This document shows positions 25,898 through 37,131 of a DNA stretch of 64,000 nucleotides, piece after piece; positions within the stretch are counted from its first letter, which is position 1, and each line of letters begins with the position of its first letter. A program made the translations under genes and the position numbers. The DNA is from Brugia malayi (taxonomy: Eukaryota > Nematoda > Chromadorea > Rhabditida > Onchocercidae), in the NCBI RefSeq assembly GCF_000002995.4, contig NW_025062478.1, positions 5,122,001 to 5,186,000 of the forward strand, read 5' to 3'. Under the pieces are notes generated by a model. The model was not told where the DNA came from, did not search any database, and saw nothing but the letters and a program-made list of their open reading frames with translations.

Positions 25898-28800
25898 CTA
25901 CTTCAAATAATCGTCATAAACAACTTCTTCAAGCACAGATTTGCTATGCAAATCCAAAGGTGCAATATCAAAAAATATCATCAAATGATCCCCGCGTCTT
26001 TGAGTATGTAATGCCGATAAAACCGTCTCATTGCCGAATATTTTATTCACACTTCGGCCGCCAACGCGACTCTACAACACATTAAAAGATTTTAATCTTA
26101 TGAAATTGTTCAAAAAACTTCATTTTTAAAAGAATTTCCATTACAATAGAATTTCCGCTCTGAAGATTATTAACCGATTAGTCATCAGTAAAAATATCTA
26201 TGAATACCTAATAACCAATACTGGTGAACAATGTATTTCTACATGCTGCGTTAAGTGTAAGTGGTAGAAATAGATGAAAATTTTTTTAAAAACCCTACAT
26301 AGACATAGAAATGCTCGGGCCGTTGTACAGCATTTGCAGACGACTTTTGCACTGGAGAGGAAGTAATAGTATTTTCAACGGAAAAATCCTTTGATCCCTC
26401 AGATGAATTTTTCTGCTGACCTTCTCGATATTCTGCACTGCATACTTGGTATAGGAATTCACCAAGGTGCTCCACTGAAAATGGGAAAAACCACAAATAT
26501 ATTTAACATATCCATGACTGTCTTTGATGGACAACACATATCAAATTAATAAAAAAAGATTAGATTTACAAGCCCCCATAAAAGATAAAACGAAACAAAA
26601 ACTAAGATAATTATTTAGTTCAACTTTAAACGATCAGAAAGATACTAGTAGTATCCTCTCTTGTTCGAATGTAACGTCGATTCAATAACGATGAAGCTAC
26701 GCTTGGTCGCTTGAATAGTGATTTTGCAGGTAACAATTCGGCTTCAATCTCAATGAATTCACCATCTGTACGTGTAACCGCAAAGTCAATATCTTCATCG
26801 AGCTGGAAATTTTCGCACAGTCAAATGAATTTTGTTCTGTTGTAACAAACTAGGCCTAATATGGAAATCAAAATAAAGCATACGAACAAAAAAAAAAGTG
26901 GAAATGAAACTTACTCGTCTTTCTAGTTGTTCACCCATCCCTTCATCGGGAGTTAAAGGTGAGGACGGATTTTCAGCAAGCCATTTGTGCATGCGATCTT
27001 TTAGTGTACATGCATTAAGCGGTGGAACAAGAGGGTGACCGTCCTAGATAAATCTTTTATAATGAAGTTTCAAAACATTTCACAAAACATAACTAACATA
27101 TTTTACAACATTTCTATGAAAATACCAAATTTGCAATAGAATTTGGTCGCGTGGGAGCTGAAATGCTGCTTGATGAGTCAGAAGTGTCCGTAGTGTCAGA
27201 AGTATCAGTGGTCGAAGAGAGTGAATCTGAATCTAAAACAGATGAATATTATATCATCTCATTTGTGATTTGTCTTTGACAAAAATATTCTTTAAAAAGA
27301 AACCTGTACCGCTGCTTGAAATATCTCGGTGAGAGTGGGCTCGTGAACTGACCGTACCATTAGCAGCTATAAAGGCTGAATTACTGAGATATTTTTTTTC
27401 AGAAATCTTACAAGATAGATACAGAAGATATCAAGCCTAATTGTTCTAATTGATGCTACATACTTTAAAAACATTTTTATAAGCTGAAATGTTTTTTGAA
27501 TGACTTCAACGAAAAGAATGCTCTCGTAATCCTCTAGTCACTTGAAGCAAAATTTAGAAATTTATTTCCAATAGCAAGAACGGAAAAGTTACAACTTCAG
27601 TAAGAAACTGACCACTAACAAGGTTAGCAATACTGCTAGTAGAGGTGGGTGCTCCAGAAACCGATTCGTCGTGTCTGAATAAATGATATTTAAAACAAGA
27701 AAACAACAATATAATACCAACAGCAAATAGAGTTGAACCTTGTATGCAAATCATTCTCATCGCCTTCACCACTGCCTTCCGGTGAATTACTGTCAGGAGA
27801 ATTATTATATGAACGGTCATGAACATCACTACGAGGACGCCGTTTCCTTTCTGAAACAAAATTGTTGATGTTGGAGAAACGTTTAAATACAAGTGCATTC
27901 AAAACCGTGAACTGTTCTAAAACAAACTTTCGTAGTCGTATGAGCCCTGAACACGTTGGCGACGATTAGCAGCTTGCGCTTTCATGCCTGCTTCAATACT
28001 CTTTTGCAGTGCCTCTACGTTGCTTTGTTGATGAAACATTTCCATTGCTTTCTGTTGCATTTGTTCATAAATTTGCCGATCCGGCCAAATCTTTAATGAT
28101 TTACAGTAGCGTGAAAGTAATTTAAAAAATCAAAAATCTCGGGGGTTATATGAAACTAAAACTTCAAACAGCTCTTCAATATATAAAACAAGCAACTGTT
28201 AACCTTATTAATTAAGGCATCAAAGTTCGGATCAGGACGAAGCGACCGTTTAGACACTAATTTTTTCCGACACGTAGGACATTCCTTATTGCCTCGGAGT
28301 AACGCAGTTGTGATACATTCGCTGCAAAATCGATGCAAGCATTCCTATAAGAAAATATCCTAATTAGATAATAAAGGTCAAGGAAATGCAAAATTTATAA
28401 ATAAATATACTGGAGTTATGAACCACGGTGAAAGTTATAACATAAAACGGTTACTTGCCAATTAGAATGGAAGTGCCAAAATACTCAGGGTAAAATAACT
28501 TAAATATTAGATGCATAAATCAAAATATGACTTTTGTCGTCATCGTTGTTGTCAACAAATCTAGGCATATTGGACAACAGAGTTCGGATGAAAGCATCCG
28601 TGTACTGATTCGTATTTCTGTCGAATCCGAAATGGCTTTGTGTGGACGTCGGAACTGCAAAAAAATTAGATGTTTTTCAAACAAATTAATAAAGAACAGA
28701 CCTAACATTTTTTGTGTTGAACTATTAAAAAAACGCATTCCTCCAAGTGAATCCGGAAGTGCCACGTACTGAACAAAGTCAAAAAACAAAATAGATGAAA

Positions 28801-29393
28801 ACGGGAGAAAAAAATTTTTAAATTCATAAGTTGTTTCAACTATCTTTGATCTTTTATGTACATCCTTTTTCATCCTTTCTATTCAGATATAAGTGAAGGT
28901 AAAATAAGACGGCACCCGATCATATTCGGTGAGTTCAAGAGTTTTACCACCAGTTACTGTATCCGGTACATTGCCGTTATTCATAACTGATAGTGGTAGT
29001 GTATTTCTTTCGCAACAAAATCGCTCAATCCATACAGTAATGAATTATCTACAAAGAGAGAAGGCTTTTAAAAGAATTCAGTAATCCTTTACTTTGTCAT
29101 AACGACAAAAAGATGTATTCCTGTTGTAGAAGGATGATACCATCGCCACCAGTAAGCAACGAGATTAAATAACATCGAATATTGTATGCGCTACCTGGTC
29201 TAAAATGAGTTTTTCTGAAAAGTTCTGAAACATACGACAACGAATAAGATCCAGTACCTCTGCGCAGAGATACAGCGAAAATGATTCAGTCGGAAATTTA
29301 AAATAAAAAATTTGGATCGGAGTCTTAGCGACAGATTTGATAGCTATCGACAAAAGTTCCGCCATATCTCAGAGAATGCTTACCAACAGCCAT
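25898..29393 (-). CDS. RING1/RNF2-type Polycomb E3 ubiquitin ligase
   Basis: The catalytic subunit of Polycomb repressive complex 1, which monoubiquitinates histone H2A in the nucleus. Counted in-phase exons: 29393-29384 (ATGGCTGTTG), 28986-28916, 28654-28532, 28344-28204. They give [13 protein letters not shown], the conserved [10 protein letters not shown] box, then [13 protein letters not shown] and a full C3HC4 RING ([23 protein letters not shown]), then [17 protein letters not shown]. This matches RING1/RNF2 nearly residue for residue. The next exon ([13 protein letters not shown]) continues the helical arm. A Ser/Asp/Thr-rich linker occupies about 27900-27150. The C-terminal exons (about 27050-25898: [71 protein letters not shown]) form the RAWUL domain that binds CBX/RYBP partners. 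The C. elegans counterpart is spat-3. If exon 1 is skipped, translation could start at 28984. Confidence 0.93.
28690..28790 (-). other. Possible alternative exon in the RING1 gene
   Basis: Between the [10 protein letters not shown] exon and the RING exon there is an open stretch [20 protein letters not shown] after a good acceptor (TTTGTTCAG). The known RING1 family has no insert here, and the flanking exons join in phase without it, so it is either an alternative exon or chance. Confidence 0.25.
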
Positions 29394-30092
29394 TTTTCCA
29401 CCTTAATCCATTAGCATCACTGAACTTAATCATTCATTCTTGCTCGTTGATTAAGGTGATGACGTCGTTCTGCGTCCGTTGACTACACGTCTGTCACCCA
29501 CACCGATACACACTCTAAACACAAGTTCCACAGCAATACTCGATGCTACCCTCCAAATGACCCTCAAAGGGAAATAGGCATGAGGACGAGATGCAACTAA
29601 CAGGAAGTATAATACCCAAAGCTGTTGTTTAGGGCGGGCTGTTGTGCTCACTTGGATTTATGTAATAATTACATGTAATTAGTAGTATATGTAGATTGAT
29701 TTTTGATGCGATACTTTCTACTTAATCAATACTTCCAACAAAACCTATCTTCATACTTAAATACAAACAAGGATATTTTAGTGTATGTGTACCTTCATAT
29801 ACTTATAGTTGGAGTAGGTAACGACGAATGCAGAAATATAAATCGCGAATAACCCTTGCAAATCATTAAAGGTAGTATCAGAAAAACCTTATTATATGTA
29901 TTATCTAATGATTTTTTTATTTTTTTTCTTTTGGAATATGCAAGTGTCAAGTTTTTTCTGTTACACGCATTTCGTAGGGATGCATGAAGACATTCCGTTT
30001 CAGCAACATTTTCATCGTCTAATGTACATTGTAAAGGATGAAGTTAACATCCTAGATCGAGATTTTTTTTTCTGTTTTTTGGTTTTGCTGCA
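29394..30092. promoter_or_regulatory. Bidirectional promoter region, RING1 / ankyrin gene
   Basis: The starts of two divergent genes are about 700 nt apart. The stretch 29400-29650 is less AT-rich than its surroundings. No specific motif can be named. A 66-codon minus-strand frame here (29451-29651) has no recognised features. Confidence 0.45.
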
Positions 30093-33000
30093 ATGAGATC
30101 GAACGAACAGACCAACGAGAATGAAGAAAAAATCGAAGAATTCATAAAAACAACGAAAAAAGATGGAAAAAAGGAAGATGATTCAAAGAACAAGAAAGAC
30201 AAAGAGAAGGTTTCTACTAATAATATATTCATTTTAGATTATTCTGTTAATAAATCTAAATACATATGTTCGGAATTGCAGCACAAGCATGCTCTATCCT
30301 ATGATTTACAGGTTGATGCCATCTAATTTTCACTTTTGCACTTTATTCATTTTTCATTGATTCATTCATTTTTCGCACTAAATACAGTTATAAGAACAGT
30401 AATGGAATTTCATGATTTTTTCCCTACAATTACAGACAGATAATTAGTACTTACTGGACACTAATTTCCACATTTTGTATTGATACCATTTACATTGAGG
30501 TGTCCTCTAAAAAAATCTAAGTTAAAATATCTATTTACAGCGTCGAGATTCCATAACAGGTTCAACTCTGGATACAAGTTCATCAAGTAGTTCTGTAGAT
30601 TCGGATGAAGTTGACATGACAGAACACAACAACTCAAGAAGTACGATGACTTCTGAAGAATCGAAGCTACAAGTGGACAGGTGGTTTTACACTCTGGATT
30701 TTCTGTCGTCATAAATATTTCACCGAAGTTGCCAAAATATTTGCCTAACAGTGAGCTAGGACCTCATGATATCAAGTTCTCTTCCCAGTTGTTCATACTA
30801 ATTGCAGTTTGAATTATTTTATCGTAAGTTATCGAAGTTTACTAAAAAAAAATGTTTTCTCCACATCCCGAAATCTTTGGTCTGTTTACTTCATCTTACT
30901 TTTGGAAGCAGAATGATTGGAAGCAAGCAGTGTCTCAGTAAAAAAAAAAAAACTCTCAGTAAAATCTTTAATGTCAAATTTGCTTATATATTTTAGAAAT
31001 CTAAGTCGAAAAGTCAACGATTCTGTCAGTGAAGTAATGAAGAGAATTTCGATGATTTCAAATATGGGACTAGATGAACCATCTGAATCAGTTGTGGAAT
31101 TAAACAACGACAGAAAAAATATGCAGATATTGGAAGCAGATAATGGTATAGATGAACGGAATGGTTTGTTTTCTTTCTTAGGATGAAAGGTGCTAGAACT
31201 TAATTCAGAATTTTGTAAGCGAATGATATAAAAGAGCTGAAAGGTTTCGAATGATTGCAATTATATTAGCACCAGAGTAATGTTGAAAATCTCACTTACT
31301 AGGCCCAGGCATCAGTGCAAAGAAATCGAGAAAGCGCAATCGGAAGCAAGGTAAAAAAGTAAGTCATAATTTACTCTCTTTTACTTTTTCAAACCAAAAA
31401 TTGAAATTCTTCCCTTTTATTCTTTTCGTTCTTCGCACGTGTACATGATATGATCTATCCATTTGTAAAGGGAAATTATTTCAACAACTTTAACCTTAGA
31501 ACTTAAGTTCATTTGACTCACCAAAAGTTTTTTCAGGACAAACGAGACATGCCATCAGATCAAAATGAAATGCTTTCCAATGAAGGAAACCTTTTATGCA
31601 CAGCCGATGAAGGCGCAAAAAGAGGAACATTAGAGGTTGATTGTTGGATAGCTTAATTCACCGATTTCATGAGAAGTTTAAAAATCTCATTTATTCTGAA
31701 AAATTTATCTTGGAAACCAAGTTTTATTCCGTTTGTTAAGAGGACTGGGACGGTTACCATTACTCTCACTTATTATAAACACTGGCTTTAGTTTATTACT
31801 AACTTGATAAGCGTTTTCCAGTTTATGTACATTAATGATGCTGTATCAGAATATTGTATATGAGATGTAAGATAATTATTGATTTTGTTGAAACACCTAG
31901 TATTTTTCTTTATTACATTCTGACGACTTAATCATTTTTCTACATACGTAACCACCACACTTCGCATAAATTATATCGTGAAGTAATTTCAGACACTGAA
32001 TGATAGTGTTATGGGTTCTTGTCCAAAACTGGGAGCCTGGTTTGTTTTTATCTTCATTTGCTTGATTTTGGAAAAAGTTTCATATCCAAGTTTTTTACTT
32101 TTGATAAGATTGATTGTTTTATTCGAGGTTTTTAGGATGGTAAGAAAAGAAGTTATGAGCGTCGATGGAATGGAGGCGTCGAATTTATTGTATATGACTG
32201 ATACCAGCAATAGGGTAGGTTGATATTCAAGGCATAGTATATATATTGCAATTATTGATTTTTTGACGATTTGGTCATTTTTCTATCACACTGGTGCTTT
32301 AAGGCGTTCATACGTAAAGGATAGCGAAACCAACTTCGTCACGAAATCTTTTTTAGTAATAATGATCCTCGATATTCATTACTTGCATCACAGTATATTT
32401 GACTAAGATACTAGCATTATCTTTAAAGATGGTGGGGTGTTCGAATTTTATAAAGTCATGCTTACCAAATACGGAGGAAAAAACCTTCTGTGAAGTGCTA
32501 AACTTTTCCCAAAATTGCATTTTCAAGACACAATTTTAAGTTTCAGTTTGCCCAGCGCTTCACTCATTGGATACGAAGTTTTTATAACGCAGCTGTTGAT
32601 GGTGACATTGAAGAATTCATGATTATGTTTAACTGTATTTTGCAAATTTTGAAAAAGAGTGCTGGTTGTGATTATTATAAACGTATGTCTGGACATCATT
32701 TGAAGGAGCATGTGATGAACGTTAGTAATATTCGAATCACTTAATTAGTGGCAGTCATTGGGCGAGTTCAGATAAAAGCATGTAGAGCGATATTTATGCA
32801 TGTATACAATTTAGTTGAGTGAATACGGGTATAGGAGAAAGTATATGGCATATCTTTAAATTAATCCTACGGTATTAATAGTAAAAATTATTAGGGAATG
32901 AAACTTCTGCTCTGATTACAGTCTATTGTTGAGCTAAAGTTAGCTATAAAATTAGAAGTTTCATGTTAGTTACTATTTTATTCATTGCTGTTTTAGTGAA

Positions 33001-35658
33001 ACATTGAAGTGTCACAAATTTTCATTTCGATAGGATTAAAGAACATAAATATTTAACTTTTCAGAATGTTATCTGTGCATTCTTTGATAAATCAGAGAAT
33101 ACATCTATTTTGCATCTCCTTTCACCAACCAAAAATACCGACCGTCCATGTAGTATGAGAAACCATGGTTACTGCAGGTTTTAATTACTTTTCAATTTTG
33201 TTAACGATTTGTTCAGAATGAGATAATTTGTTATTCATAATTCTTAGCGGTCGATGCTAGCTATTTTAATAACTTCATAGTCGATTGCATGATAATTTTT
33301 TCTACTACATCTTACTACTTGACGTGGGTAGCAATGATATCACTTGCAAGAGTAATTTTATTTTTATCTGTCCTTGTGATAAAACCCTAATTTGATTTTT
33401 TTAATTTGTCTCACCATGTAAAAATAGAATTGGTTTTTACAGATCTTTTATGATGTTTTTCAGATTAATTAAAATGATTTTGAGTATGTTACCGTGGAAA
33501 AGTCGGAGAATTTTACTTGCTACATCTACAAAAAGAACAGGAAAAACTGCTTTGCATTTGGCAGCTGCTACAGGACAGCCTTGTCAAATGCAAGCTTTGA
33601 TGGATTTTGGTATACATTTTCACATGAATTTGCACAAACACTTGTTGATATAAAGAAAAGTGTTCTTCAATTTTCAAAATATAAGCTTTTAAAAGTAGTT
33701 AACACTTTATAAATTGTCTTAAAATCGAAGGAATCATTTTCTTCATTCCAAATGTTTATTGACTCAGTAATTTCATAAAGTTTTTATTTGGTTATTTAAA
33801 TATTGACTGCAGTTCTTCAGGAGCTTGGCCAGATTTCTTCGACCATTCTGGGCGTGCACCAATACATTACGCAATTATGAGGAATAACTTAGAAATAGTA
33901 CGTTTTGTTTTAGTGTGACGAAAATTTTTTTCATCTTAAATTTTTTCATCAATTTCATCTTAATTATCTCAATTTTGCGATTTTTTCCTGTATTTTACAA
34001 CAAGGGATGAGGTTAAATTTTTTTAAAAGTTTTTTCTAAGTTTTATCTTGAAGTCTATCATTAAATAACACAAAGTTAAAGGGTTATGTTGGAATAAAAT
34101 TGATGTAAACTGTTTCATAACAGGGAATTAATTCGTATTTGTTGAAAATCTTATTGAAAGATAAAGAGTGACTTCATTCTAGGTAAAATTGCTTCTGTGG
34201 TATGGAGCAGACATATCATTAAGAGAGCGTTCGGCGACACCTCTACAACTTGCAGGCTATTCACCAACAACCACATCGGTATGTTTCATTTCGAAAATTA
34301 TGTGTGAGAATTTTGCTTACTGGAATTTTATGATGTGATAATACTAAAGAATCGAACAGTTAGACGTTGTAGATATGTGATTACCTGCACGCGCGAGTTA
34401 ATGCATTGGAAAAAATATTTATGCAATGGATCAGGAAGTATGTGAGAGGTGTTTGGACACCTGTACATGCTATTTCTGATTTGCATTTTGCAAGATTATC
34501 AAAAGCATGCGATTCAGGAAGAGATGCATCCCGGAATTTCACGACCAAAAATGTGAATTTTGTTTGAAATACATAATCTTAGCGTTTGTTAATAAAGTGA
34601 TTTTTTCCAGCTCATCTTTTTATTCGCTTTTATTTAGTCGAACTTACTACTACATCGTTTTATAAAAAGGAATCTTAGGTCGACCACAGTGAAACCTTCG
34701 AGATAGTATACCATAGCCACATTATAAATTCTTTATGAGATTTTAGGGATTTAAGTTCATTGTTTCGTTTGATCAGCACACTTTTTTAATATAAAGTTCA
34801 TTGTTTTATCTAATATGTGCATTTTTTAGCGTAAAATTCATATAAATATTTCGAAGACACGCAATGGTAACCCACAGCTGAAGAAATGTCCGTTAATGGT
34901 AAGTCTCTCGAACTGAGTATTAGTAAACTTACTGTGTATTAAGGATACATATGTGTAAATAACAATTGTTTTACATTATATGTTTAGTAAACCTTAATAA
35001 ATTTTTTAAAGTTACTTTTCATTGTACCAACATTCTACAAAGGAGAAGACAGAATAGCAGATGCTTCTAATCCACAGATATTTTGTGCAAAGATGCAAAA
35101 TGTAAATGGCTTTGTTGTTAAATTACTTCCATCGAGGCCACTGTAAGTTCTTACTAGTTTGTTTTCACTCACGCTTTTCATTTGTATAATTTTAAAACTA
35201 ACTCATTTTGCTATTGAGAGTTTTATTTTTCACTTCAAAGATTGTTTCAGATATTTGAAAAAAAAAACTATTTTATGAAGATTATCTTCATCTCTATTTC
35301 CAAACTGTTTCAGATTAAGTTGCTCGAAATGGAGTATTGGTATCAAGTCAGCCCTCGAAAAACCTCATAATGGATATTTTTATGTCTATAAACTGCCGGA
35401 AAATATTGAAGTCGGTAAGTTGCATCCTAAAATTATGTCTTTTATTTTCCGAAGCATGTGAGGTTCTAAATAGAAATTTGCAATTTTTTAGATTCATACA
35501 CACTCCACTTAATGGTAGAATTAGAAGAACTACGCTTTCAAGCTCCTCACATTACGCTTGCAATACAGGCTTTTGCATGTGGTCCACCAGATTTGGAACA
35601 TTATAATGAACTGCGAGGTTTCGTAACTCACTCGAACAACAAGACCAAAACGGACTGA
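30093..35658 (+). CDS. Ankyrin-repeat protein with a C-terminal domain of uncertain type
   Basis: About a dozen exons were traced. The N-terminus (30093-30207) is Lys/Glu/Asp-rich. Ser-rich exons follow (30541-30680; 31001-31163, NLSRKVNDSVSEVMKRISM), then basic GISAKKSRKRNRKQ (31304-31350) and 31539-31638. A helical exon FAQRFTHWIRSFYNAAVDGD (32547-32719) leads to NVICAFFDKSENTSILHLL (33065-33178). Ankyrin repeats follow: RTGKTALHLAAATGQPCQMQ (33441-33610), GRAPIHYAIMRNNLEI (from about 33820) and LLLWYGADISLRERSATPLQ (34184-34278). The C-terminal about 200 residues (34370-35658) include DYLHARVNALEKIFMQWI, LLFIVPTFYKGEDRI, PSRPLLSCSKWSIGI, GYFYVYKLPENIEV and RFQAPHITLAIQAF, ending KTKTD and stop. 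The arrangement of ankyrin repeats, linker and C-terminal globular domain, with a P-L-L-x-C core, recalls BCOR ankyrin-PUFD, but the match is weak. Otherwise the family is not recognised. It is divergently paired with RING1. Some splice junctions are unresolved. Confidence 0.65.
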
Positions 35659-37131
35659 GGTTTATAAATATAAATTACATGTATTTTTGAATACAGTTGT
35701 ATTTTCCGTTTTTAAAATTAAGGTGCTTAATAGTTTGTTTTTTTCATATGGCTTGTTTAGTAATAAGTAATGAGTTTTTTGTGCTGACGGTTTTTAATAC
35801 CGAAGTTTTTCCAACGATTTATTTAAATAAAAGTTGATAACTGTATGTGAAAAACTAATTTATTATATCATGTTTAAATATCACTGTGTAAATGGTTGCT
35901 GATATTGCTCATTTGATTTCTTATGGCTCTTTTTTTTACATTATTCGGAAGAAATATTTTTCTTTATATTTTGAAAAACCATATCTGCTATAATTCAACT
36001 TTAGCAGTAATCTTTCTTCATATTACTGCTACAGTTTTAGATCATTTGAATTCTGCTTCATGTATATTTATTATAATAAAAATTTTATTATGTACTTATT
36101 CGTTACGGATAAGATTTGTATGGGTTGGTATAGAGATTGAAACTTTTTTGTATTTATTGCGTGAATTGTTGATGGAGTTGAACTTAAGTCTGCTTCATTG
36201 CAGTTCCTTCTCTTCGTTTTGTGTTGATTCGCTTTTGTTCCTTTCAAATCGAACTTGGACCTTTAATTACTCTATTCTATCGTTGTTTAAATTAAAAGTT
36301 CTAGAAACAACCATTTGTGAATTGTCAAAATTCATTTTTGTTATTGGGTATGGAATCGTCCGATTACTGCGTAGTTGAAATAAGAAGTTGATGAGTGTCT
36401 CAGTTAAAATTCTTATTTCTTACAAATTTGGAAATGGAGTAATTCCCTCAGTACCAAACAATGGTTCATTCAATGGTGAGTCCTAGTAATTTTTGTCTTT
36501 TTTATTGTAAGTTATTATATATGCTATAAGCTTTCGAAAAAAATTTATTGACTTCATGTACTCATTCTTTAGGATTTGTTTATTTTTAGAATTCCTGAAA
36601 CTGAATATTAGTTTCAAAGTTTTCGAAGTTTTGTTGAACTTGAGTTGGTCAACCTCAAAATTTCCTGTCATTAATTTATTGTAGAAATCCGGCTTATCCT
36701 TTTACTCGCTGTGGATTTTTCTCTTTGTGAAATTTGAGCTAATTTCAAATTGTAAAGAATTGTTTTTTTTTTTTTTTTTCGTTGTGCTTAAAGGTTATTT
36801 ATGCATGATAAACTTTCCAACTCATAGTAATGTTTTTTTCGAAAATGTTATGTTTGGATCTAGGCGCTTTTATTTCTTTATTAAAGGGTTACAGCTTAGT
36901 TTTGTGTATAAAACTTCTGAAGGAATTCTGAATTCTTTCATGGCTATTCTAAAATGGATTTCAAGATGAACAGAACTTCTGTAATTTTGGCCAGTCTTGA
37001 TAATTGCTTCCTTCGCAATTCGTATGTCAGCAAGTGTAAGGATTATCGATTTGTTAAGGACGCAGCAAATATGGAATAGAACGTTTCTAACAAACTTTAT
37101 TTCCAGCCCGTTTCGGTAAGGTTGCAAAGTA
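35659..37131. other. Intergenic before BMS1
   Basis: Contains the 3' UTR of the ankyrin gene and the 5' region of BMS1. A 151-codon plus-strand open frame (35923-36378) is hydrophobic and composition-driven, with no splice context or domain. A TTTATTTCCAG acceptor 26 nt before the BMS1 ATG could receive the spliced leader. Confidence 0.5.

Noticed and set aside
29165..29365. A minus-strand 66-codon frame just upstream of the main RING1 exons
   Set aside because: It lies in the intron between the 10-nt first exon and the second exon and ends in a stop before the next acceptor.
29451..29651. A minus-strand frame between RING1 and the ankyrin gene
   Set aside because: No splice link in phase to RING1 and no known motif. 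It is more likely promoter or 5' UTR.
33170..33200. GGTTTTAATTAC, resembling the start of the spliced leader (GGTTTAATTACCC)
   Set aside because: It differs within the conserved part and lies at an exon/intron border of the ankyrin gene. No SL RNA gene structure follows.
35923..36378. A 151-codon plus-strand open frame, the longest in its region
   Set aside because: Leu/Phe/Ile/Ser-rich, as expected for T-rich DNA. No domain, no splice or spliced-leader context, and it lies between two well-defined genes.
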